A stretch of DNA of 64,000 nt from Flabesymbios commensalis. Its lineage: Eukaryota; Annelida; Polychaeta; Terebellida; Flabelligeridae. The stretch lies in contig OZ024902.1 of NCBI GenBank assembly GCA_964017125.1, positions 54,223,767-54,287,766 of the forward strand, given 5' to 3'. The notes under the pieces were generated by a model that searched no databases, had not been told where the DNA came from, and worked only from the letters and a program-made list of their open reading frames with translations. A program made the position numbers and the translations under genes. This document shows, one piece after another, positions 1 to 29,989 of the stretch. Position 1 is the first letter of the stretch; each line of letters begins with the position of its first letter.

Positions 1-440
1 GTACACACATGCAGTGACCCAAACTGTTCAAATTCGTGGGATAATGACGACAGAAACGTATTTATAACCGATTTGCGCCGCATCAAAAAACTTATAAAGA
101 AATAAAGAAAACAAAATGACCAATATGTCAAAGTTGACATGTAGCCTAAACGGTCAAAAATATATGTAAAATGTCTTTGATTATTGATGACCAAGCATAA
201 ATGGATATAAGTCCAATAACTGATGAGCATTATAATCGCACCTCACACGGTTCACATCCTCTACTGCAGATGAAACAGGGCTATAATTCGGCGACGCAAT
301 TTTTTTGAGTCACAAAAGGCTGGAAAGCGAAATGGAGAGTAAAGAAATACAAGAGAGCCAAGAAAAGCAGCAATTATCATGATTATGAAAAGCGAGAGAC
401 AAAAATACCAGAGAGCCTGGCCTAAATCATTAAAAGTAAT

Positions 441-625
441 CTCGACCCCAAAGCCTGAAAATGTCCATTAAGACTTTTCAATGACTGCGCGGGCTGTGGG
501 CTGAGCATGCGGGCATGTAACTGAAATGTTACTGATTCTATGAAAAAAACTATTTTCGACCTGATTATTCAAGGGCAAGTCTTTGATATGATCGTCCAAT
601 TTTGTACGGGGTCAATCTGTGGCTG
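441..625. repeat. Dispersed repeat, copy 1 of a direct pair
   Basis: Aligns with 1635-1826: CTCGACCCCAAAGCCTGAAA / ATGTCCATTAAGACTTTTCA, GCTGAGCATGCGGGCATG, GAAATGTTACTGATTCTA, TTTTCGACCTGATTATTC, GTCAATCTGTGGCT. Diverged by roughly a fifth. Confidence 0.75.
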
Positions 626-1015
626 AAACCTGTTTCAGCTACTGGGGCTAAAGGTACCAGTCCACCTACAAAAGTCGAAACTTGCCTGGTACATTAAAAG
701 TTTGAATTGCTAAAATGTCATTAGATTAAAGCATTTCAACAATACAAAATAACAAAAACTGAAAGAATCTTGATACTCCTTGCAAAGTTTGAATTTGGCT
801 AAAATTGGGTGGTGGGCTAGTTTCTTTTAATTGATTAGTTAGTAGTTGCTTGGTCTTTGTGCACAGGTTGTAGGCCCACCCCCATGAGGTAAATTAACCC
901 AAGAAGTAAATATTTTGAATCAATGATTCGAAACCTCGCCTGAAAAGGAGGGGCTTCTTGGGCATTTCTGTAGGCTTTTTTTATGTTCCTAATCGCAAGT
1001 TATCTTCAAATCCCC

Positions 1016-1130
1016 CTTGACATCCTCGAACCCACACCCACAACTCTCGACCTTCAAGCCTCGACCCACAACCCCTTCGACCCACAAACCCTCGATCCTA
1101 GACCCACAACCCCCTCGACCCACAACAACA
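1016..1130. repeat. Degenerate TCGACCCACAAC minisatellite
   Basis: Seven or so variants of CTCGACCCACAACCCC in tandem. A 104-residue frame across it is a by-product of the period. Confidence 0.8.
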
Positions 1131-1634
1131 AAAGCATATTTTTCTTTATCCCATTATATGGTAGATCTATTAACCAAATATTTCTACTTCAAGTAATCTA
1201 TATCTGGACGCTTCAAGTTCCGAAGTTGTTCGGAAGTCCCCACGCTCCCGGGACTTCAAGTCACCCATATGGGACTCACTGCAGGCAGTTAAATTAACTA
1301 ACGTTATATATAATCATAGTCAACATAACTGTTAAGGGGGGGGGGCACTATTCAATCTCCGGGAGGCGGAGGGGCTGGATCCGCGCCCCGGTGGTTCCCT
1401 GAAAATGTCAAATTTGTACCATTAGCTATTAGTTTTTTATCTCTTCCTTTTCTTTGAAAATAAATGATAATTCCGTCTTGCTTGTAAATCAAATTGTGTC
1501 TCTTATTTTTCGTCATCTGGGTTTCTGGAGCCTCTCTTGCAGGCCTACAGTTAGCCTTGTCGTCCCCTCCCAGGCCGTGGATTGATGTATTTGCTTTACC
1601 CGAAAAATTCAACAAGGCGGTGACTGAGAGCGAA

Positions 1635-1826
1635 CGCGACCCCAAGGTCCGATAAATGTCCATAACTTTTTAGTGACTGTGCGACCTCTGAGCTGAGCAT
1701 GCCGGCATGGAACTGAAATGTTGCTGATTCTAAAAAAAACAATTTTCGACCTGATCATGGCCCGTATTTTCCGATATGACAGTCAAAGAAATGTCCCACG
1801 ATTTTGTATGCAGTCAATCTGTGGCT
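1635..1826. repeat. Dispersed repeat, copy 2 of a direct pair
   Basis: See 441-625; same orientation, about 1.2 kb away. Confidence 0.75.
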
Positions 1827-2026
1827 AGCCTACAGTGTCGCATCTTCAAGTGTCTCTCACTTTCCAACACAGTGGTATTTTTAGTCACTCTGATATATCG
1901 CTGTTTATCACGCTCGTACCACCATATGTACATGATAAAAATTGAGTTTATATAAAGGAAATCACACGTGTATAAGATAAGTGTACAGTCAGGAATTTTT
2001 TTGTGATTTTTCTAAGGTTTAGTTAT

Positions 2027-2220
2027 ACCGTATTCAATCTAATAATGCCCATAATCAAATAAACGCTCAGTGCACCCCTGATTTGAAAATAAAACCCACG
2101 ATATAGCATGTAGTCTACACTATATATGATAATTAAATAATAGCCTAATCTAATACTCCACCACCCCCTCTAATCACGTACAGGGGGGTGTTCTAATTAA
2201 TATGAAAAATAAAATGTAGG
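2027..2220. mobile_element. Decayed MITE related to 43641-43819
   Basis: GTATTCAATCTAATAATGCCC, AATAAAACCCACGATAT and GGGGGGTGTTCTAATTAATA align with the reverse complement of the better copy at 43641-43819. Confidence 0.65.
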
Positions 2221-3147
2221 TATGGGCCTAATAATTTATATAGGCCTATTATAATTAATATGATCTCCGTAGGGCCTAACTTTTCCTTATAAAAAATGTC
2301 AACCCAAAAATTGTTTTATACATAGATCTAGGGCCTCATTACCGGGAATTTTGTTATTCATGCAGGCTATAACAGTTTCTGATAGTTTCCATATTTGTCT
2401 TACCGGTATAGCCGGTAGGCCCTATGTATACAAAAATATGAATTAAAGTCTGCTACTTTTCTCATAATCATAAAATGAGCTACATAAAAAGCTACAACCT
2501 ATTATAAAGGCACATAACTGATACCAGATATGCCTTATATAGTACCAAATGTGCCTGGACGTTTAGGATACAACGGGAACAGGCACATTTTGGAGAGTGC
2601 ATCACGGCAAATAGGCCTAGATGCCTTTATCTGATAAATCCATAGAAATATATTATATATATATTTTGTGTGTGCTACCATGCGTGCAAAACAAGCGTTG
2701 ATTGTCATAGTTTATTTACTTAACATTAAATAGTTCTCCAAACTATTTCTATTTAGAATGCTTAAATTGCTAGCGTAGCATGAGAATGACCCGTTTGTTT
2801 AATACGCCAATGGTATAGAAAATGAGAATGTAGACCCCCGCGCCACCCAGCCGGGAGATAACCCTCGGCACCTTTTAAAATGAGTGGGCTGAGCCAAAGT
2901 ACCAGGATTACAGCCCATGTGCACAAGAGGAAAGATCAACAAACATGCTGGGCGGAATTTTGGGGAGATGATTTTTTATTTTCTCACTTCACAGCCAGTA
3001 ATCACACTGAATTGAATAATCGTCTGAAAATAAAATCGCCCCATCATACAAAGTAAGTGAATATGTAAAAAAAATCGACTAAAAACGGTAAATATTGATA
3101 TAAGAGCGAAAAAGCATCCACCACGGTGAAAGGTGAATCCGGGTATA
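2221..3147. other. No recognised feature
   Basis: AT-rich, several AGGCCT words, no supported gene. Confidence 0.55.
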
Positions 3148-3572
3148 GTTGCAGGCAACTTCCACCAGCGTTGGGTGTTTTTCGCTGATTTCTCAGTCAA
3201 TTCTGAATCAATTTCCATGAAATTTTGCAAGCACTCTTTTCAACTATTCCGGCGCTTACCCTGAAAATTTCGTGAAATTTGAATGAGTATTTCAAAAGTT
3301 AGACCATTTGACATGTAGTGGAATTTCGTGATTCAAGCTGATAGCGTTCAATGGGTTTATAGAGGAGCGTCACAATTCGCAAAAACTACATGTCAAATGG
3401 TCTAACTTTTAAACTACATAATATTTTTCCCTGAAATTTTCAGGGCAGGTGCCGTAAGAGTAGAAACTAACGCTTGTCAAATTTCATGAGAATCGGATGA
3501 AAATTGCTTGAGCAATGAGCGAAAAACATGCAACGCGAAAGTGACAGATTTAATGTGACGTTTACTATAATG
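3148..3572. repeat. Dispersed ~425-bp repeat, copy 1, uninterrupted
   Basis: From GTTGCAGGCAACTTCCACC to TTACTATAATG; closely matches 59411-59913. Contains an internal inverted pair, TTAGACCATTTGACATGTAG / CTACATGTCAAATGGTCTAA. Confidence 0.88.
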
Positions 3573-3647
3573 CACAGGCGAAAATGTCGGGTAGTGGGGA
3601 GGGGCGAAATCATTGCCCCTCCCCACTACCCGACATTTTCGCCTGTG
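3573..3647. repeat. Perfect 33-bp-arm palindrome
   Basis: Arms 3573-3605 and 3615-3647 (CACAGGCGAAAATGTCGGGT... and its exact reverse complement) around GAAATCATT. It begins where homology to the second copy of the neighbouring repeat ends; TAATG lies on both sides (3568-3572, 3651-3655), a possible target duplication. Confidence 0.9.
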
Positions 3648-5479
3648 CCCTAATGCAGTAATCACTGGTAATGGTAAAAAGTATGGTGACGTCATTTGAA
3701 AGAACACAAATTTATTTATTTATCATTTGTTGAAACATTTCATACAAGGTAGGCTAAACTAAATCTAAGCTTCTGAAAAGATGCCTAAAAAAATTATCAG
3801 AGATTATATGGACACCTGCCTACACCAGTATCATCAGATTGTGGTTCAATACTTTTGATGCGTACTGTAACACAACAGTACACCCCTTAGTGGCAAAAGG
3901 GCTATCACTGAGTAATCCTTCAGAAAAACAATTTTATTTTACATACAGATATTTGTCATTATAATTGTCTACACTCTATTTATATTTTTAGATTATCGAG
4001 TTTGATTTATGCACATATAATTGGTGTTTGACAAAATAAAAACGTGATAAAATAAAAACGCGACATAGGATTTTATATCGCCGAATGGAATATGTTCAGC
4101 TGCATGTATGCTTCCACGTGCCGTTGACGGTATGAACTAGCAATCTGTGCATTTTTCCACAAACTTAACTGAAGACAAGGGGGGTTAGTAGAGTAAAATT
4201 ACATTTTGACAAATATATTGGACTTTAACTATCAGACGTTTTAGAAGGTATGCAATATGAAGTGAAATTATCATAATAGTTCATTAAACATATTTAGTAA
4301 GCCCCTAATTACCTGATTATAGCTATAATAACAAAAATGAAAGAAACCAAATGGTGAAATTGGCCAAAATGTCTTGTTTTTCCCACCCACAGAAATAAGG
4401 GCGCCCTCAATTATACTATTGCTAGACGACATCACCGATGTTATTAGTAAGGGCGCTAGCATTAATACTATTGCTAGCTAAAAAAGGGTTGCACTTCTAC
4501 CTGCTTATAGGCCCAAGTAGACTAATTCGTTCTGTTGAAGGATTTGCTCATTAAGGCCAAGCGATTTTCAGGAAATTTTGCATGCACTGTTTTCTAGTCA
4601 TTTTTGCATCTTTGAATTGTGACATCATGATCATACATACATGCAATGATACATAATACATACATTGATTAACTTGCTCCAGGATACTTCTGTAGCAGCC
4701 TGTCAAGCAGGGCTCAACCCCTCCATGTCTCCCTTCCCCTTGCGGGGTACCTGTCAAATTGTCTAACACTAACAGACTATAATACTCATATGGAATTTCG
4801 ATAATTTTTTAGAGTTATTCCCAGCCAATATTTTATTATTATTACTATAGCACTCAAACACATTTGAAGCCGGGCCTTGGAGTTCAGGAACTCCTTTTCT
4901 AGTTTTTTATAATTTATTAGTCCTTGCAAAATTTCATGATGATTGAGGCTACAGTCTGTTTCAGCTGATCACGAGAGCAGACTTTTTTTCAATTTATCTG
5001 TCATTGTTTAAAATCTTTGTGTGAAATTTTCTCCAATCATATTTTCATTTTGCCCCTACATCCCTGAATATTAATAGACCTGTGGAATTCTGTTTTGTAT
5101 ATTTTCAAAGTTAGACTATTCATCAAGTAGGTCCCCAAAACAATTTAAGATTGTTTCAGAGTATTACCGGGTAATGGTGAAATGAGACCTCTCATTTTGA
5201 TATTTTAATACGTGCTAAATGCATAGATTGCTGTTACTTCGAAAAATGTTAAATGAGGAGTATTGTCATTTTTTAATTTTAATGTTTAACAGTTTGGACA
5301 GGTTGATTTGGTCTTGTGTCTGTTGTAACTCTCATATTGAACAGAAACAGAATGGCTGATCATAGGCTATGACAGAACCAGAGTTATATACACTAAGCTC
5401 AACGTACGTCGTCTAGTGTCAATCACATCATACTAGAAGGTGAGATCTCCCTGGCTTCTTTTTCTTGCTAATCTCGGAC
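3648..5479. other. No recognised gene
   Basis: AT-rich; no frame or repeat that I can support. Confidence 0.5.
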
Positions 5480-5532
5480 CAATCGAGGGACAATTGTCCG
5501 GAGAGGCTTCCCGGACAATTGTCCCTCGATTG
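5480..5532. repeat. Perfect 22-bp-arm hairpin
   Basis: CAATCGAGGGACAATTGTCC and GGACAATTGTCCCTCGATTG around a short loop; a second small hairpin (ACGATAAT/ATTATCGT) follows at 5542-5571. The arm itself contains GGACAATTGTCC, a 12-bp palindrome. Confidence 0.88.
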
Positions 5533-7066
5533 AGCCGACTCACGATAATTGGAGTGAGCATATTATCGTGGTGATAAACATAACATTTCCTGGAAATTAC
5601 CTAACCGTTCGTTAAGTATATGACATGTGCTTCATCAAAACCCTCTTCAGTGAAAGCTACACCGTGAATCCCTCCTTCCCTCACTGTGTCCACCTATCTT
5701 ATCAGGCCTACATGCCCAACCGGCTTTCAGTGGGCACTGTGTGCTCCATGACAATAGGTCGGTGCTACCTCCAGCATAATCCATGATCTCTAGCTAGTTT
5801 CGGAAAGCCTTGTTCACATTCCATGGATGTCAGTGATGTTATGTCTACACTTTATATCCGTCTTCAAATCAGCTGTTGTGGGGCCCTGTTCTGCACATAC
5901 ATGTATCTGCACTCACAGCCTTTCCAAATTTCCCAATGCAAACTCGATTTTTTGGCATTTTGTATGTAACATGTGTGAAAAAAATTGCTGGTCTCCTTAC
6001 GCTTATCCATCTTCTGCACTTAGTCTCGCACATTCTGTTTCACACCTTTAACGGCTATATGCTATCCAGGGCCCATGTGTCCTTCTCCAATGTCACTCAT
6101 ATCATTGCCTTAAGCCACTCTCTTCATTTACTAGCTGGGGAACGACAACAACGAGCCACCTCCACCCGCCTTTTACCGACACCTCGCTGCATATACAAGA
6201 AACACTTATACAAACCGACAGCTCCATGGGTGTATGCTAGGACACTTAACCCTTCATGTTCAAGGCCCGAGATTAGTCATCTTGAACAGCACATTTTAAC
6301 GGACTACAATTATTGTCATAAATATGGGTGGACAGTCTGCCGTGATAATTGTCACCGTCAGTTTGAACAGCACTTGCCTTTGGCCTCTTGTTACGTTTTA
6401 ACTTGGATTATGATCTCACGCAGTATTTTTCTTGTTGCCGTGAAAGCATGCAATAAGTTACATCAAGACAGCATTGTTACAGTGATTTATAAATGACGTC
6501 ATTTAAAATTTAATTTAATTATTAAAAAAATAGAATGAACACATTTTAAAACTCATGATCAAAAAGTTATAAATATTTGTCAAAAATTGTTTTAGTCTAG
6601 GAAACAGAAAGGACTTAACTCTATCAAATCTACAATGTTTTTGAAAATTTTAATCTCGCTACATGTACCTTTTTGAGTGACTGATGACATAATATGCGAC
6701 CCGTCACACAAAGGATTCTTGAGAACTCTGTAGGAGCAGAGCCTGTTTACCTGATGTAAAAAACTACCCCATCATGCCTATGGCTCAGTCTATTGTTCGA
6801 AGATGAGTACTGCTCCATGATAATTGAGTTAGAAATTTCTTGTATGCACTTAGTACATTTCTATGTTCAGATATTCAACTGATTTTGTTTACCATAACTT
6901 CACCACGGGACGGATAAGTTTGAAGACCAATTGATGTCTTATTGGCCTTTTCAACTGAGAAATTTATCAGATGCATGATGCATCTGATTTGGTGTAGTCA
7001 TATATACCATATATACAATTTTTTATTGCCATATATTTATATAGTTCAGATTTATTGTGTTCATAG
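5533..7066. other. Upstream region of IPP; contains an unexplained 206-codon frame
   Basis: A + frame at 5876-6496 stays open for 206 codons but has no recognisable motif, mixed hydrophobic composition and no good splice or start context. It is not called a gene. Any IPP promoter or untranslated exon would lie here or further left; none could be identified. Confidence 0.45.
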
Positions 7067-7071
7067 TTTCA

Positions 7072-7082
7072 GAAATGCTGTG

Positions 7083-7086
<4 letters not shown>
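7072..7086 (+). promoter_or_regulatory. Two-codon upstream ORF whose stop overlaps the IPP start (TGATG)
   Basis: Just inside the predicted exon the sequence reads ATG CTG TGA, and the TGA shares two bases with the IPP ATG, forming TGATG. Such stop-start overlaps can reduce or shape initiation at the main start. Whether it is in the mRNA depends on the inferred acceptor at 7071-7072. Confidence 0.45.
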
Positions 7087-24785
<17,699 letters not shown>

Positions 24786-25248
24786 GAATAGCAAGCAATA
24801 TTTTTGCATTAGTCAATAATATTGCTTGAAGCCGTGGATTTATCATACCCGAACGTCATAGGATATTGTATGTTACTTATGTCCACCAAAAATGCCCTGT
24901 GCTTCAATACAATATGTGGGCCTACCTCCAAGCATTATCGCTACCATAATATTCACGTTTCTCTGTTAAGTTATACTTTTCTTTCAGGCGTCCGTCCACA
25001 AGTCTACAGCTGCATCGATCGGTAGACTGGAATACATACAGTGGCCTACAAAATTGGCCACTCCACCTTTGCTAAATGACATTGATTTGATGCTAGTGGA
25101 CTCCTCAGCTTGAACTGTTTGTAAATAATATGCACTTTATTATACACCATTATGCCATATGGCCTACATTTTACCCTTTGTTCTGATCAGATCATGGGTG
25201 CGCTCAAACTGTTAAATTCAACCCTCAAGGCAAACCTTGATCTGGAAG

Positions 25249-25289
25249 GTCTCAGTAGTTAGCCGAGCAGCTCGGCTTACTACTGAGAC
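25249..25289. repeat. Hairpin, 19-bp arms with one mismatch
   Basis: GTCTCAGTAGTTAGCCGAG and CTCGGCTTACTACTGAGAC around a 3-base loop. It lies 464 bp after the IPP stop, possibly in the 3' UTR. Function unknown. Confidence 0.8.
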
Positions 25290-26680
25290 ATTATAGGTCT
25301 AGGCTGTAACCACACCTTCAGCACTGAAAGGGATCACCAGATCTCTTCACCGTTTACCTTGCATCATTCTGACCTGGGTCAATGACGTTGATGTCAGCGA
25401 CATCTACGCCTACATGTGGTATCATCGGGGGAAGGTGGGCTTCTGTCATAATAACCCTTTCCATTGGGTCACAATAAACGGAAATTTTATGTTAAAAAAT
25501 ATCAAGGTGAAAAATATTCAATTCCTTCACAGTAGGCCAGGTTTTTCTTTATATGCTATAGAATGAGATTTTTTCTTATGTATGCTTAATCTTTACTCGC
25601 TGAATAGAAATCTACTTTTTCTGCAAGCTGATTTTGCGATGTGTGAACTCTACAAGCTGAGGCGCGCCTGGTTCAAGTCCTTAAGAAAGGTACAGAAGCT
25701 TAGACAATGAATGAGTTAAGGTATCACTGCCTCCAACCATAGTCTGTCCGCGACGGTGGAGGGTGGTCCAAATGAAAGTTAGCATAGATAAAAATATCAT
25801 TGTATAGTATCAATAAGAACAAAGACCTGGACTACTTAGGAGGATTTGCATATTTTTCCCTGCAAATTTGTCAACATAAAAGTACACGTTTAATGTACAG
25901 TCCCCTTATTTTCACACGGCTATTACTAGGAAAGATCCAACTTCCCAGATGTCTATCCTGAAAGCTTTTTTTTCAAACCAAGACCCTGTATTTATCAAAT
26001 CTGAAGAGTTTTAAACTCTCTGTCTCACTCATGCACACATATCCCCCTCCAGCAACTGAACTACATCTGTTATGTCACAGTAATGTCAGACTTGTCAGAC
26101 TTGACCCTCAGCAAATGTCGTAAATGAGAAAAAAACATTATGTGCAAATATATTCAGCGTTGTGAACCACAATTACAAACGCCATGGAACATGGTATTTT
26201 GAATCTCATTCACTGGCGCTGGTCCGGTCGTGGAAGTGTTTTTTCAATGCTTTACAAAGAAGTAAATGTTCCAATATTGAACTACAAATGGTTTGTTCTT
26301 GCATGTATACATTACTTATTTTTTCTTGTAACTATATTTTTTTATCTAGAACTTATTGCAGAGAAATGAATCAAAATGGATGTTTCTAGAAACACGAGAT
26401 ATTGACCCAACATTAACCCAGCATTGGGTAAACGTCGCGTGTTCGCTGGGCTGTTGTATATTGCTCAATACACAGGAACCTCTAGGGCTAAGTCCACTGT
26501 CAGGTTTATTTATTTTTCTTATGTCGTAGGCAGCTGAGTTATGCCAACTGTCTTATCAACAAGAGATCAACATATATAGCCTGGTGACTGATATAGACAT
26601 ACTGATCTCCTTATATCAGTATATTAATACCAATACTATTTATATATCTGTAAGCTTTCATCTGTATGGGCGTCGCTCAC

Positions 26681-26785
26681 CCAGCAGACGCGATGCATTG
26701 ACCCGATGTTGATTAAATGTTGGGCCATCGTCGCAGACGGTGGACCAATAATAAACCAACATTAGGTCAATGTTGATTAGCCATC
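26681..26785. mobile_element. GTTGA-type foldback MITE, decayed copy
   Basis: Starts CCAGCAGACGCGATGCATTG; middle GTCGCAGACGGTGGACCAAT; then ACCAACATTAGGTCAATG in inverse relation to the start. Same design as 23886-23992. Confidence 0.6.
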
Positions 26786-28015
26786 GAATGGTCAGTGCAG
26801 TTTTGTTTATCTGGCATAGCAGGGCAGCTAACTGTAGCCTACATGCTCGTATTCTGGTACAAGCTACGATATATCGTAACTTGTACCAGAATCCTTTATC
26901 ATTTTTTTTTGAAAAAGGGAAAAAAAATTTACTGAAAATTATTGGAGTATTTTTATGATTTGAAGTATGCCTTACTAAGGATAGCCAAAGGGATGTGACC
27001 ACGTGATTTATAGTATGGGGACATTTTTTGTATGTGCGATGTAGATATTTGCATACATTGAAACAATGTGTATTGTTTGGGATGCGGGTCTTCCAGATAA
27101 GGTAATAATAGGTTATTTAATTTTGTTCAATTTGGTGCACGTTAGCGCAACTAAGCTTTGGTACCGGTATCACAATTTATTTTATAATTGCTACTAGTCA
27201 CAAATGTTTATACAACAAGAGTGAGCGATGTATGGTGATACACTCACAGACTGTAAATTACATAATAAACCCACATAAAGTAACTACATAATAGACTGCT
27301 TGCACGAGTTTGTGTGTGAACAGTTTGTCTGATTAAAACAGTTCAGCGTTGGTCACTGTGTGGCGTGTTGTCATTAAAAAGTGTGTAACAGTTGTCTGAT
27401 TAAAACAGTTCAGCGTTGCTCATTGTGTGGCGTGTTGTTATTGAAAAGGGTGTATACACTGATAGATTGTAAAGTACATATTAAACTCACATACTGTAAC
27501 TACATATGCCTCAATACACTGATACATAATACCAGAAATGCATAACAAGAAATGTAGCCTATAACTCCGGCCTGGTGATTTTAGACAGAAGCTTAAGTTC
27601 ATAAAATTGCTTTTAACTCAAAAACTATTTCACCTATGAACATGGTTCTTGTGTCATCAGAAAGAGCGATCACGTATCATTTAATTGGGGTTTTAAAAAT
27701 ATTGGTAATGTTGTATGGTAGTTGCTGGATAGTAATATCCATTAAATATCACGTTAAAACTGCCATTTCACGTGTTATGTATGTCCAGCCTATAGGCCTA
27801 CATGCAGACCTAGTTCACTTTTCTGGGCACATGGGGCGCTCCTGTGCCTTATTTACATGTTGACCAACACATGAGCATGTGGCATCTGTATGTTTTCTCA
27901 CAACATTATCATGTGGTTCTAAGGACATGCGGATGAAATGATTCGGGAATTATAGTCGGGGCTGCTAGTGATATTTTGGGGCAAATTCTTCCAAAGCTAC
28001 ACAATTTGGCACATA

Positions 28016-28221
28016 CTGTAGATCCGGTTATTTTCGCGTGTTTAAATTTTCTCTAATTTTTTATTTTGGGACTTTTCACGAAGTTTAGAATTCGCGAATT
28101 TTATTTTTTCTTAGTAGCGCTATTATATTAATAATTTTCGCTGTATTGTTGTATTCGCGAATTTGTCCTCCTCGCGAAATTCTCGAAAATTAAAACCTCG
28201 CTAATATTACCAGATCTACAG
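28016..28221. mobile_element. MITE with CTGTAGATCYGG termini and TA flanks
   Basis: Left CTGTAGATCCGGTTATTTTC, right GCTAATATTACCAGATCTACAG, flanked by TA on both sides. The interior is rich in TTCGCGAATTT words in both orientations. The TA target suggests a Tc1/mariner- or Harbinger-like source, not proven. Confidence 0.7.
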
Positions 28222-28520
28222 TATATAGAACAGATTATACTCTTTCGATTTGCGATGGATGCCAAGACGGGAATCGCTCAGGACCGGTGTATTGGCAAAA
28301 TCCAAGATGGCCGCCTACAGATTTGAAGTATACCTTACTAAGGATACCCAAAGGGATGTGACCACGTGATTTATAGCTATGTGTTATAGTTATGGCCAAT
28401 TTAGCTTCCTCTGATGTTATTTTATTTGAATAATTGGATTTGTTCACAATTATAAAACAAAAAAGATTATTTTTTTCAAAAAAATATGCTTGAAAATAAT
28501 TAGGTTTCATACTAGACCAG

Positions 28521-29864
28521 CAGGGTTGGGTTCAGGTACATGACATGTACCTGTACCTAGGTACAGTTTTATTTGGGTACATGTACCTGACCCTTATGAA
28601 CAGGAAGTACCTGGTACCTGTACCTGGTGGTAAAGTACCTAATAAAATCAGGTACAATTCAGGTACATTTATGAGATTCTATTCATTATTATAATATATG
28701 TCGGATTTTTAACATTCACAACACAAATCAAATGAGTGAATTCTAAGCTCATTTTAAATAAACCACCTGAATTATGAAATTTATTTTTGAATATATTGGT
28801 GTAGGCCTAAACTTTTATCCTACACTAATTGCAGTCGTGTACTAATGTATATTATTCATATTATAAATCAAGAGCGCCAGCCTGATGATATCACTTACTA
28901 GACCACCTGTTTTTCTGAACACATAAAATTACAGGCTTGATCTTGTCATCCTAGGAGCTGAGCGAGCACACTTCGTGCAACAAATGTTAGTTTATTGATG
29001 GATTATTGTCGAAAACGTATATATTCGCTCAATGCTCATCCCATTCAGCACGACATATGTTGGTTTAACGTTGCACCGTCGTCTGCGACGCTGGCTTTAC
29101 ATTGAACCAACATCGGGTCAGTGTATCGTGTTTGCCGGGATCTTCCGGTGATAAAGCTTGCCTGTGTAAGATGGCTATTGTAAGTGAACATGACGCTGGT
29201 TCCCGTCAAACACGAGACGCCACAACAATGTCGGGTTGATAGTGTGCCGTTATCTTAGACGGGGGCTTCGTGTTGGCCTGATTGATGCTAAGAAAACACG
29301 AGAAATTTAACCAGGATTGTTATAAGACTGTACCAGCGTCTGCAATGCTGGGCCAACAATAAACCGACACTCGTTCAATGTCTGTGTTTGTTGGACGCCG
29401 CCGTTACGTCAGCCAGGGTGAATAACGATCAGGCCGCTACGACAGTCAGTGTATGAGTATCCCGGAATCAGATCAAAGGAGGACGAGTTGCCACCCGCTG
29501 GCTATTGACGGCCAATTCGAGGGGATCCAGGCAGGATATATATCATATGTATATATTGTTACACACAATCAGGTCTAACACGGGTCTAAAGCATCGCTGT
29601 ATCCAGTTTATTGGCCCAATAATAGATTGGTCTTTAGATCCAAACAATAACAGGGTTTTTAAATTCGCCACTAGCAGGGTTATTAATTTCGAAAAAAATT
29701 ACCACACTGGGCCTACTATTACGAATGTTGCATATACGGATGTTGCAAGTACCTGTACCTGTGCCAAAGTACCTGTACCTGTACCTAGGTACTATGTGAA
29801 TACACGTACCTGTACCTGAATATATGAATATATTATGAGTACCTGTACCTAGGTACAGACCCTG
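28521..29864. mobile_element. Non-autonomous hAT-like element with GTACCTG subterminal arrays
   Basis: Left end CAGGGTTGGGTTCAGGTAC, right end GTACCTAGGTACAGACCCTG. The flanks TAGACCAG (28513-28520) and TACACCAG (29865-29872) agree at 7 of 8 bases, as expected for a hAT target duplication. Both subterminal zones (28530-28670, 29745-29860) are crowded with GTACCTG/CAGGTAC, a pattern known for hAT transposase binding. No transposase frame was seen. GTTGA-type MITE sequence lies inside. Confidence 0.75.
29043..29395. mobile_element. GTTGA-type MITE copies nested in the hAT-like element
   Basis: At least two degenerate units: CAGCACGACATATGTTGG to CATCGGGTCAGTGTATCGTG, then ACACGAGACGCCACAACAA to CAATGTCTGTGTTTG. 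They share the central GTCTGCGACGCTGG design. Confidence 0.55.
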
Positions 29865-29989
29865 TACACCAGAGGTGGCTGGAGGTAAGGTGTCACAAGC
29901 ATTATTTTCACATAACTGGACTACTCGGAGACCAGAATCAACCTGTTGATCAGGTAACTGCCGCTGCTTTACTGAAATAAGACCAAAAT

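Larger units (their letters stand above)
24786..28015. other. Downstream of IPP: probable 3' UTR, then intergenic DNA
   Basis: The IPP 3' UTR end cannot be fixed; an AATAAA lies near 25473. A 19-bp-armed hairpin sits at 25249-25289. Decayed GTTGA-type MITEs occur near 26380-26450 and at 26681-26785. A ~73-bp direct duplication containing GATTAAAACAGTTCAGCGTTG lies at 27312-27450. A 60-bp word starting at 26963 recurs at 28327. No coding sequence was recognised. Confidence 0.6.

Noticed and set aside
5876-6496. 206-codon open frame upstream of IPP
   Set aside because: No motif, no exon-like composition or splice context, and an overlapping frame at 5827-6051 in another phase; consistent with a chance open stretch.
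6942-7082. Upstream extension of IPP exon 1 frame
   Set aside because: AT-rich, hydrophobic and preceded by a splice acceptor at 7071-7072; the family start matches the ATG at 7083.
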